NCBI GenBank assembly: GCA_001314815.1
Contig: LJXT01000003.1
Coordinates: 1 to 64,000 of the forward strand
DNA from: Algoriphagus marincola HL-49
GTDB taxonomy: Bacteria > Bacteroidota > Bacteroidia > Cytophagales > Cyclobacteriaceae
Length of the DNA stretch: 64,000 bases
Reading direction: 5' to 3'
Below are positions 28,478-37,232 of this stretch, one piece after another. Below the pieces are notes generated by a model. That model made no database searches. It worked only from the letters and a program-made list of their open reading frames with translations, and was not told the DNA's origin. How positions within the stretch are numbered: position 1 is the first letter of the stretch; each line of letters opens with the position of its first letter. The translations under genes and the position numbers were made by a program.

Positions 28478-29023
28478 TTAGCTTTGGCATACCATTACAA
28501 AGGCAGGTGGCAGGTTTTTTAGGGTAAAACTCACATTGACTTCAGGAAAGTACTTCTTGAAAAGGTTTTTCAAAAGATAGGAATAGCAAATCTGTATGAA
28601 TGCTCCTCCTTGGTTGAGAACCGAGCGGGATTGGCTTAAAATGGAATCCGTTATTTCTTTAGAAATGAAGGAAAAAGGCAAAGAGGAAAGGATGAAATCC
28701 ACCTTTTCTCCATTTAAGTAGTTTTCAATTTGATCTGCCGAGTCATTGATAATTTGCACATTGGGATTGTCAAATTGCTTCCTCATCTCCTCACAAAACG
28801 ATGAGTTGATTTCAAAGACGAGTAATTTGGTTTGTGGACCCATTTGGTTAATAATCCCTTGGGTAATACTCCCATCTCCTCCTCCCAATTCGACGATTAG
28901 ATTAGCATCTTTCAAGTCCACTTGGGTGACCATTTTTTTGACCAGTGCCTTTGAGCTAAAAGTCAATGCTCCTGTAGTGCTAAGGTTACTATATAATTCA
29001 ATTAGTAAGTTCGATTTGCCCAT
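28478..29023 (-). CDS. rRNA adenine dimethyltransferase-like / phospholipid N-methyltransferase-like SAM methyltransferase
   Basis: SAM-binding VELGGGDGSITQGI, VFEINSSFCEEMR; ILSSLPFSF motif IV-like. Confidence 0.7.
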   Translation of the reverse strand: MGKSNLLIELYSNLSTTGALTFSSKALVKKMVTQVDLKDANLIVELGGGDGSITQGIINQMGPQTKLLVFEINSSFCEEMRKQFDNPNVQIINDSADQIENYLNGEKVDFILSSLPFSFISKEITDSILSQSRSVLNQGGAFIQICYSYLLKNLFKKYFPEVNVSFTLKNLPPAFVMVCQS

Positions 29024-29101
29024 ATTGTCTATATCAAACCTCGAAGATAGTTTATTTTGACCTATTTTCTTTAAAATTGCAACGAATCTAAGCAGTCGTC
29101 A

Positions 29102-31105
29102 ATGTCAAAAAAAGCAGCCATCCGATCTACACTACCAGGTAGAATCAAGGTAATTCTGCAGAATTTCTGGGGTATGTCTTTGATATTCATATTCTTGATG
29201 ATAATGCTGAGAGCCTTAGAGCTTTACCTAGTGTTTTCAAATCATGTGCTTCCTTTCGCGGTCGGAGATATTCTGAAAGACATTTTTATTCAAGATTTGA
29301 CCTGGTTGGCTTATTTATTAGGACTTTTATTTACCTGCTATCTGGTAGTGGTTTTGATTTCTAGCCCACTTGCCAAATGGCTGCTCCTTTTATTTCTGAC
29401 CATTTTGGTACTTGTACAGGCTGCATTGGTTTTTTATTTTTTCAAAACGCTTCTCCCTTTAGGGAAAGATTTATTCGCCTACAGTACCGAGGACTTACTC
29501 TTGACTGTTCAAGCCTCGGGGCAACTTAACGTCTTCAGTGTGTCCATACTTTTATTCTCCTTTGTGCTGGTTGGATTCATGATGCATCTGGGTACTAGAT
29601 TTTTCCGATTTCCACTCAAAGCCATGTTATTTCTCACGGGCTTATTTATTTTATCAGTAGTTACAGTGATTCTTTTGCCTGATTTGGTTGATAATTCAGC
29701 TACAGAAGTGGAAACTAATGTCACCCGCAACAAGTCTAGGTACCTGACAGAAGAGAGCTTTGACTATCTCATGTATGGCGGTGAATATTATTTTGATTTT
29801 TATCTCCGCTCAGGAACTGAGGATCTTATCGTCGAAAAGGAGTTTGTAGATGACACCTACCCTTTTGCACATAAAGCCGACTATCCGGATGTGCTGAGTC
29901 CTTTCTTCGACTCCTTGGAGCAGGCGCCAAATTTGGTATTTATTTTTCTGGAAAGCTTTGGTAAAGCCTATTCAGGAAAAGATGCCTATTTGGGAAGTTT
30001 CACCCCATTTCTTGACAGCTTGGAACAACACAGCTTGGTATGGATGCATGCCTTGTCCTCTACTGGTCGAACATTCGGCTTACAACCGGGAGTCTTTGGG
30101 GGGCTTCCTTTTGGAGAGAAAGGTTTCTTGGAATTATATCAGGAGTTTCCCTATCATGAAACGCTCCTTAGCATCTTAAGGAAAAACGGCTACGAAACAC
30201 GCTATTTTATTGGCGCGGATAAAAAATTTGATCATGTAGGAAGCTTTATTGAATATCAACAGCCTGTTCAATTTGTTGATGAAAGATTATTTGATCCTAA
30301 ATATTCCAAGTCTCCTTCCACCGGTAATTTTTCATGGGGTTATGCGGATAAGGAGTTGTTTAAAAATGGACTGGAAAAACTTCCCAGAAGCTTTGAATCT
30401 CCTCAAATTCTGGTCTTTCAGACTCAAACTTCGCATGATCCATATTTGGTACCAGAGCGGGAAAAGTATATCCAGAAATTCGAAAATCATCTCAGCAACT
30501 ATTTAAATCTGAACGAAGGTCAAAAATCAGATTATAGAAGCTACCGAGATATCTATATGACCGTATTGTATGCAGACGATGCGCTACGTGTGTTTTTTGA
30601 GGATTATCAAAAGCGGCCTGAGTTTCAAAACAGCATTTTCATCATTACGGGAGACCACCGATTGCCTGAAGTACCGATGTCGTCCAGGATAGACAGATTT
30701 CATGTGCCTTTGATAATTTATTCTCCACTCATAAAAAGACCCGAATATTTTGAGGGAATAAGTAGTCACTATGAAATTACCCCATCGATTCTTTCATTTT
30801 TAGAAGCACAGATAGATATCCAACTTCCAGAAGTGGTCACCTGGCAGGGTCAGGTATTGGACACAGCTCAGACATTCCAGTCTAGAATAGCCATGCCACT
30901 GATGAGAAATAAAAATCAGTTGATCGATTACATACATGGGGACATTTTCCTTTCAGATGGACAAATATTTCAGATTTCTCGAGGCTTGAACATTGACCCA
31001 ATCACGAGCCCCAATGATCTAAATCGGATGATTGGTGAATTTGAGGAATTTAAAAATAAGAACAGCTACATGGTTCAAACGAGGAGGCTTCTTCCCCCTC
31101 AATAA
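29102..31105 (+). CDS. LTA synthase family protein (alkaline phosphatase superfamily sulfatase domain)
   Basis: Five TM helices, then periplasmic domain with NLVFIFLESFGKAYSG, SSTGRTFG, IITGDHRLPE motifs. Confidence 0.88.
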   Translation: MSKKAAIRSTLPGRIKVILQNFWGMSLIFIFLMIMLRALELYLVFSNHVLPFAVGDILKDIFIQDLTWLAYLLGLLFTCYLVVVLISSPLAKWLLLLFLTILVLVQAALVFYFFKTLLPLGKDLFAYSTEDLLLTVQASGQLNVFSVSILLFSFVLVGFMMHLGTRFFRFPLKAMLFLTGLFILSVVTVILLPDLVDNSATEVETNVTRNKSRYLTEESFDYLMYGGEYYFDFYLRSGTEDLIVEKEFVDDTYPFAHKADYPDVLSPFFDSLEQAPNLVFIFLESFGKAYSGKDAYLGSFTPFLDSLEQHSLVWMHALSSTGRTFGLQPGVFGGLPFGEKGFLELYQEFPYHETLLSILRKNGYETRYFIGADKKFDHVGSFIEYQQPVQFVDERLFDPKYSKSPSTGNFSWGYADKELFKNGLEKLPRSFESPQILVFQTQTSHDPYLVPEREKYIQKFENHLSNYLNLNEGQKSDYRSYRDIYMTVLYADDALRVFFEDYQKRPEFQNSIFIITGDHRLPEVPMSSRIDRFHVPLIIYSPLIKRPEYFEGISSHYEITPSILSFLEAQIDIQLPEVVTWQGQVLDTAQTFQSRIAMPLMRNKNQLIDYIHGDIFLSDGQIFQISRGLNIDPITSPNDLNRMIGEFEEFKNKNSYMVQTRRLLPPQ

Positions 31106-31107
31106 AA

Positions 31108-32298
31108 CTATTTGGACCGATGTGCCTCTGAGAAAATCTGACTGATCAGTGGCTGATAATAGTTCCAAAAAAACCCATGGCGATCGCGATGATTTGCAAC
31201 ACTATAAAATCCCCTCCAAAGGGTGGGTAGTCCCGCAAATTTGGCTGATCCAAGGTTGAGCTTCGCATCTGCAAAATCCCCTGCAATATAATAAGAACGC
31301 CCCTTTCCATTAGGTCGAAAGACTACTGCTGGAAAGAACCTAGGCAGCCCCATAGCACGGAGCCTTTCCAAACCTTCATTGGTGGGCTCGATATCGTAAT
31401 AAGATATCACCTGAAACTCCCGCTGCACTAAAACCACATCAAACCAGTCTGGATAAGGCACAATCTCAGGTAATCGGAAGTTTGCTTTATTCCTACCGGG
31501 AGTCCGGATAAATGGGATGGTGTTTTGGTAATCTTTTTGGTCTTCAAAAATTTCAATCTCTCCGCTTTCTTTTACAAAAACCAAACCTGGGCCTTGGTGT
31601 GGCCATGATTGATCATGTTGATTCAGATAGTTAGAAATGAGCCAATCTGGAAGACCTTTATTTATTGCTGTATCTAGCTCATCAAAATATCGAGCAACCC
31701 AACCTGTCCATCGAACACCAATAGTATTTTCCATCTGAGACCGGAGACCTTTCGTGGTGGGTGAGGCCATGGAATTATACTCCAAAACCACCGTTTTTTG
31801 CTTTTCTTGAGTCAATTCTATCAACTTGACCTCCTTACTATTCAATCCACCATAGACCTTCTTACTAGGTTCGTCTGCATCTCCCTCATTTTCAAAATCA
31901 TTTCTGTAAACGCCGTAAGTATCCGCGTAATAAATAATATCACTCGACTCCGCCAACCGATTCAACTCAGAGTCGGAGTAATCCGAGAAGTCCTTGACAT
32001 AGCCATACTTCCCTTCTTCGTCTTCCGAAGGGAAATATCCAAAGTAGTCCCGGTCAAGCTCATAGAATTTACCTGTTTCGGGATTGACAAACTTATCGTA
32101 TTCCATCGCCCAAAAAATCCCCAAATGTTCTCTAAAATCCTTATTTGGGACAGTCTTATCAAGTATCAAAATCGCGGAATTCTTATCGGCCTTCAACCAC
32201 CATATTCCAAAACTAATCCCTGGAAATACAACCAAAAGCACAATAAAGAAAGAAAGCCGCCTGAAATAGAGTTTGAGTTCTTCCTTCATAGATATCAC
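31108..32298 (-). CDS. Membrane-anchored periplasmic protein of unknown function, last gene of putative EPS operon
   Basis: Single N-terminal TM helix then about 360-aa soluble domain; immediately follows YaiO gene with no gap. Confidence 0.6.
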   Translation of the reverse strand: MISMKEELKLYFRRLSFFIVLLVVFPGISFGIWWLKADKNSAILILDKTVPNKDFREHLGIFWAMEYDKFVNPETGKFYELDRDYFGYFPSEDEEGKYGYVKDFSDYSDSELNRLAESSDIIYYADTYGVYRNDFENEGDADEPSKKVYGGLNSKEVKLIELTQEKQKTVVLEYNSMASPTTKGLRSQMENTIGVRWTGWVARYFDELDTAINKGLPDWLISNYLNQHDQSWPHQGPGLVFVKESGEIEIFEDQKDYQNTIPFIRTPGRNKANFRLPEIVPYPDWFDVVLVQREFQVISYYDIEPTNEGLERLRAMGLPRFFPAVVFRPNGKGRSYYIAGDFADAKLNLGSAKFAGLPTLWRGFYSVANHRDRHGFFWNYYQPLISQIFSEAHRSK

Positions 32299-33528
32299 TT
32301 AAAACCGGTATTCACTACCAAAAGAAAGGTTTAAATTATTTCGGAACCGATCTGCTGATAACTCATCACGGCTATACCCTGTAAACCCAAATATCATAAA
32401 CCTTGGAGAAATGAGTTGTTGGTAGCCAAGCCGAATTCGGTAGGAATTAAGCAGTTGGGATTGATCCCTATTTTCTTCATCAGGAGAAACACCCGAACTG
32501 AGTTGAACACTAAAAAAGTCCTCAGCAGTCTTGAAGTAATACCTAGCCTGAAAATTACCGGAAGTACTCACACCGTTATTATTACCGCTAGGAATGACAT
32601 TTGCCCTAAAATTCAACCACCAATTACCTACATACTTCCCAAGGGAAGCGGTAGCAATATGGGTTACTTCAGTAAATCCGAGGTAACGATACCCCCCTTC
32701 CACTTCCCAAGCTTTTGGAAGATTGAAAAATACTGAGGCTCCTAATCTTAATTTTGGAAAAAATCCAGCTCCTGAGCCACCAATGTTTAGGTATGCGTAG
32801 GAGTTTTCACCAAGTGAGGGATACGCATCCAGCTCATATTGGGTACCAAATCCATCAAATCGATGGCTTTGCGTGACTCGGGCAATCAAAGAACCCGTTA
32901 ACTTGGTCTGTGCCCGGCCATAGACCGACCAAGTATGCCATGGGCTGATATCTCCAAAAAAAGTATCGTAGTCATAGGTGGCTCCTATTGCCGAGTTTCT
33001 TCTCAAACGTTGGAGATTTTGCAAATAGCCTAGAATACCTTCTTGTTTGAACCCAGAGTCAAACAAAGCCTGGGCAATATCATAGGCTTCATTGTATTCT
33101 TCCTCATAATATAAAAGCCTTGATTTTCGGTAGGCGACAGCATCTGGCAAAGGATCACCAAGATTGCTCTCTGCCCTTTTCAAAATCTCACCAGCTTTTT
33201 GATAATCTCCAGCCCAGCTAAGATTATCCAGATAGGCCGAATACCCATCAGCATATTTCGGAGAAGCGGCGATTGCTCGCTCAAGGAAAATACTTGCAGA
33301 ATCATTTTTTCCTTCCCAGGCATAACTCCTACCCACCAAAATCAGAATATCCGCGTAGGTGGGAGAAATCTCCAGTGCCCGGAAGGCAATTTTTCTACCC
33401 TCTTGATATTTTCCATCAAAAATTAATTCGCGGGCATCCAGGAGGAGTTGATCAGGGTTCTGACTTTGCTGTGCCACAAGCCATTGAGTCGCTAAGAAGA
33501 AAGACAGAAAAAGAGCAGCTTTTCTCAT
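32299..33528 (-). CDS. YaiO family outer membrane beta-barrel protein with N-terminal TPRs
   Basis: Signal peptide, TPR repeats (ADILILVGRSYAWEGKNDSASIFLERAI), C-terminal YaiO-type barrel ending FGSEYRF. Confidence 0.88.
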   Translation of the reverse strand: MRKAALFLSFFLATQWLVAQQSQNPDQLLLDARELIFDGKYQEGRKIAFRALEISPTYADILILVGRSYAWEGKNDSASIFLERAIAASPKYADGYSAYLDNLSWAGDYQKAGEILKRAESNLGDPLPDAVAYRKSRLLYYEEEYNEAYDIAQALFDSGFKQEGILGYLQNLQRLRRNSAIGATYDYDTFFGDISPWHTWSVYGRAQTKLTGSLIARVTQSHRFDGFGTQYELDAYPSLGENSYAYLNIGGSGAGFFPKLRLGASVFFNLPKAWEVEGGYRYLGFTEVTHIATASLGKYVGNWWLNFRANVIPSGNNNGVSTSGNFQARYYFKTAEDFFSVQLSSGVSPDEENRDQSQLLNSYRIRLGYQQLISPRFMIFGFTGYSRDELSADRFRNNLNLSFGSEYRF

Positions 33529-34988
33529 GATGTAGTGGATTGGGTGTCAAGGTTCTTACGTTCCTCGGCAGTTTTAAATCCTGCCCGAATCATCTTACCC
33601 CAGCCTCCCCGGCCGGCAATGAAGTCTATATGACCTTTCAATCCCCAAAAGACCACCTTTGGGTGAATAAAAAGTGGCTCAAGTAAAATGGTCCTGATCA
33701 GACTTCTTAGGTCATTTTTATCCTTGTAATTATTGTAAGCAATCTGCTCATAGAGAATGCTAAATGCAGAGACAAGCAGGGAAAGGAAATAGATCATTAA
33801 TATTAAGGAGAAGAAATATACAGCTGAAAAATCACCTATCAACAAGAGGATAAGTGTGTAGATCAAGCCAGATATTTCTAAAATCGGCCCCATTTTTTCG
33901 AAAATAGACCAAAAGGGATAAGACACTAAGCCCAATACCCGAAAACGAGAATTATATCCAACTTTATTATGAAGCTGCAGGGTTTCAATCGTCCCACGCA
34001 TCCACCTATTTCGCTGTCGGCCCAAGACTTCTTCATCCTCAGGTACTTCTGTCCAGCAAAGCGGATCGGGAACAAAAGCCACCCGATAAGGGATATCGCG
34101 CTCTTCTAGGTAGCGTCGCAGACGGACGACTAGCTCCATATCTTCACCGACAGTCTTTGGGAAATACCCTCCCACTGCCATCACAAGGTCTTTTTTGAAA
34201 AAGCCAAAGGCTCCCGAAATCAGCATCAGACCATTGATCCGGGACCAAGCCATCCTACCCATCAAAAAAGCCCTACAGTACTCTACCACTTGAAATTTAC
34301 CGATTCTCGATTTTGGTACCCGATACTTGGTTACAGTTCCATCTTTGACATCACAATTATTGGCGATTCCTATCGCCCCACCGACTGCTACTACCTTCTT
34401 ATTGGTTTCCTCCATAAATGGTCGTACCATCCGGGTAATAGAGTCACTTGCCAAGATGCAATCCACATCAATACAAGCCAGGATTTCCATGGTAGAAATA
34501 TTGATTCCGGCATTTAAAGCATCCGCCTTCCCACCATTCTCCTTATCAATTACCCAAAGCCTTCTAAAGGATTTATTTTCAGAGCGATATATACCTCTTA
34601 CAGGAGCAGTTTCGATCTGTGATTGATAAAAGAAAGAGGTCTTTTTCAATTCAAAAGCCTCAATGAGACGATTGAGTGTTTGATCCTTTGAACCGTCATT
34701 GATAATCACGACTTCAAACTTCCCATAGTGAAGGGCCAATAGGCTTTTAACGTTTTGTACAATATTCGACTCCTCGTTAAAGGCTGGTGCCAAAATTGAA
34801 ACTCCGGGGGCAATTGGGCTCGTGATAATATCCTGATAATCTGCAAATCGATTTTTCCTTCGGAAATCTCGCATTTCCAATGCACTCAGGATCATGATCA
34901 GCAGATAGAGTGTGACCACAGAAAAACTGAGAATCATAAAAATGACCCCAAAAACATCAATTAAAAGGTAGAATAGAAAATTATACAT
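33525..34988 (-). CDS. Family 2 glycosyltransferase, processive polysaccharide synthase type
   Basis: TM helices, VSILAPAFNEESNI, IINDGSKDQT, ACIDVDCILASD, VGEDMELVVRLRRY, GRQRNRWMRG (Q-x-x-RW class). Confidence 0.92.
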   Translation of the reverse strand: MYNFLFYLLIDVFGVIFMILSFSVVTLYLLIMILSALEMRDFRRKNRFADYQDIITSPIAPGVSILAPAFNEESNIVQNVKSLLALHYGKFEVVIINDGSKDQTLNRLIEAFELKKTSFFYQSQIETAPVRGIYRSENKSFRRLWVIDKENGGKADALNAGINISTMEILACIDVDCILASDSITRMVRPFMEETNKKVVAVGGAIGIANNCDVKDGTVTKYRVPKSRIGKFQVVEYCRAFLMGRMAWSRINGLMLISGAFGFFKKDLVMAVGGYFPKTVGEDMELVVRLRRYLEERDIPYRVAFVPDPLCWTEVPEDEEVLGRQRNRWMRGTIETLQLHNKVGYNSRFRVLGLVSYPFWSIFEKMGPILEISGLIYTLILLLIGDFSAVYFFSLILMIYFLSLLVSAFSILYEQIAYNNYKDKNDLRSLIRTILLEPLFIHPKVVFWGLKGHIDFIAGRGGWGKMIRAGFKTAEERKNLDTQSTTS

Positions 34989-36543
34989 TTTGTAATAAGG
35001 GGTCTAGAAGCTGTCCTTTCATTTGAAGATTTTCTGGGCTTGAATGCTCATCAAAGTAGTTTTCAAATGTCGTTTCATTCAATTCCTTCAGGCTCTCTAA
35101 GATCAGAAGTCTTTTTGCCCTATCCGATGTCTCCTCCAACAGCTGAAGTAAAATTTTTTCAGAGGTCTCATCACCCAATTGACCAGCTACCTTGATGGCC
35201 ATTTTCTGGACATCCTCGTCTTCTGAGGTAATATTTGCATTGATAAATTCAGCCTCCATGTGTGCACCCAATGTCAAGTAGGTTTGAAGGATTTCTATTT
35301 TTTCGCTGTTTTGAGCGCTAGGAACCAATATTTTGATTTGTTCGATCAAATCAAATCTACCCAAAAAGGCTACAAGCTTGATGGCAAAAATCCGAACACT
35401 TTCATTCGGCGACTGGAAAAGTTCATGAATCATCAGTTTTTTGGTAGGGTGTACATACTTGATGATTCGCAGGTAATTCATCTGCTGCCAATCCGAAAGC
35501 GGATAGTCTTGATTTTTAAGAAATGATAGGTCTGCTTCTTGTGATAAGTTGAGAAGTGTGGCTCCTGCACTACTGCGAACATGAAAGTTTTTTGAATTGG
35601 TGTGCTTTTTTACCTCCGGCAAAAGCTCTGAGAGATCCATTTCATTCACCTGTACTAGCCCTGTGGTGACATAGGACCATTTTTTACTCATCAGATTTTT
35701 CTCTGTGATTTTAATTAGATCCAGTTTTTTGTAGAGTTCTTTCAATTTACCCTTGAACTCCCCTTTCATTTTTTTATTGAGCCCAATGATTCGTTCGATC
35801 AAAACCTCCTTGAATAAAGGCTTTGGAAAGAGCTGCGCCGGAAAAACCTCCCTTAATTCTTCCGGTTTCATTTCTTTTAATTCATCCAGACTTTGTGTGA
35901 AAAGTATGGTGGTCAAAGGATCAATAATATCCTTGTCATAGGCTTTTCGAAGTTCCTCCCGTTGATTTCTACGGGCTTTGAAAATGACCAAAGCCAAAAT
36001 AAGTCCCAAAGCTAAAATCAAAAATAAGGATAGAATCACGAGAATCCAGATCAACTTCCAATCAAATACCAACCAAGTAGATAGTGTATCATAAGGCTCA
36101 TAAATACTTTTGACTGCCGCCAGAATAAGAGATTCGTTGGTTTGCTCCTGCAAACTTGCCGGTAAAAAATCCCCCGTTGCGTAAAGTGTATTCAGGTAGG
36201 AAATGACCCCCTCATAGTTTGTAGGCTCTCCGTACAATAAAAAAATGGAATTAGCTTGTGGAAATATGCTTTGAAGGGAATCATACTTAGACCAGTCGTC
36301 ATAGGTTTTTGTAAGAAAACCTCCATTAACAGCTTGCAGATTTAAATCCGAACTATTAATCCACTCTTGACTAAGGATACTATCCGGTAAAAAAAACTGA
36401 AATTCAAGCGAATTGACTTCTCTTTGCTTACTCAAATCAACCAATAAATCCTCTTTACCTTTAAAAAGAGTATCCAAGGATTGAGCAGAAGCCATCTGAA
36501 AGAATAAGATCAGAGCAAGTAGTGCTGGTATTTTTTTAAGCAT
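34981..36543 (-). CDS. HEAT-repeat protein with signal peptide and central TM helix
   Basis: Signal peptide, about 150-aa extracytoplasmic part, TM LIWILVILSLFLILALGLILALVIF, then HEAT-like repeats (VQKMAIKVAGQLGDETSEKILLQLLEE). Confidence 0.75.
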   Translation of the reverse strand: MLKKIPALLALILFFQMASAQSLDTLFKGKEDLLVDLSKQREVNSLEFQFFLPDSILSQEWINSSDLNLQAVNGGFLTKTYDDWSKYDSLQSIFPQANSIFLLYGEPTNYEGVISYLNTLYATGDFLPASLQEQTNESLILAAVKSIYEPYDTLSTWLVFDWKLIWILVILSLFLILALGLILALVIFKARRNQREELRKAYDKDIIDPLTTILFTQSLDELKEMKPEELREVFPAQLFPKPLFKEVLIERIIGLNKKMKGEFKGKLKELYKKLDLIKITEKNLMSKKWSYVTTGLVQVNEMDLSELLPEVKKHTNSKNFHVRSSAGATLLNLSQEADLSFLKNQDYPLSDWQQMNYLRIIKYVHPTKKLMIHELFQSPNESVRIFAIKLVAFLGRFDLIEQIKILVPSAQNSEKIEILQTYLTLGAHMEAEFINANITSEDEDVQKMAIKVAGQLGDETSEKILLQLLEETSDRAKRLLILESLKELNETTFENYFDEHSSPENLQMKGQLLDPLLQNV

Positions 36544-36544
36544 G

Positions 36545-36916
36545 CTAATTTAGTACGCGCTTGACACGAAGAGCTAATTCGTTGGGATTGAATGGCTTAG
36601 GAATAAAGTCACTTACCCCAAGATGAAAAGCCTCCAAAACAACTCCCTCCTCTTCTCCTAATGAACTCAAGACGATGATGGGTATATCAGGAAATTCTTT
36701 TTTAGCGTAGTGGATCAGCTCTATCCCGCTTTTGAAAGGCATCATTACATCAGTAATTATCAAATCGGGTATGAATTCCTGAATAGCTTCAACACCTTCA
36801 TTCCCATCTACAACTAACTTAGTAATATACCCTTCCTTTTTGAGTCGGAAATCAACAAGACTACTGATCAATAAATCATCCTCTATAATCAGGATTTTCT
36901 TCATTTTTTGGGTCAT
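36545..36916 (-). CDS. Receiver-only response regulator (CheY-like)
   Basis: ILIIEDDLLIS, LIITDVMMPFKSG phospho-Asp, VLSS, PKPF conserved Lys; no output domain. Confidence 0.92.
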   Translation of the reverse strand: MTQKMKKILIIEDDLLISSLVDFRLKKEGYITKLVVDGNEGVEAIQEFIPDLIITDVMMPFKSGIELIHYAKKEFPDIPIIVLSSLGEEEGVVLEAFHLGVSDFIPKPFNPNELALRVKRVLN

Positions 36917-37232
36917 TTGACCAATAAAGATAATGACTTAATGGAAATACCAATAATTATAACCCTTGCAGATAGATAGGATTTTTTATAACAATCATAA
37001 AAGAACAAAATAGCTACTACAAAAAGCAGTTAATTGCCATTGATCAAAAAAATTGCCTTCAAAAAAAAATCTAGCAGGATTACCTAATTCCTTTTATTAG
37101 CTTACCATTTAAATAAACCATCAATCAAACGGGCATTTTGCGACTAAGAAAAAACTCCGAATAATTAGGACTATTTCTTTGCCAATTCCTAAGAATCCAG
37201 GAAAGGATTTTATCAATCAAATTAACACACAC

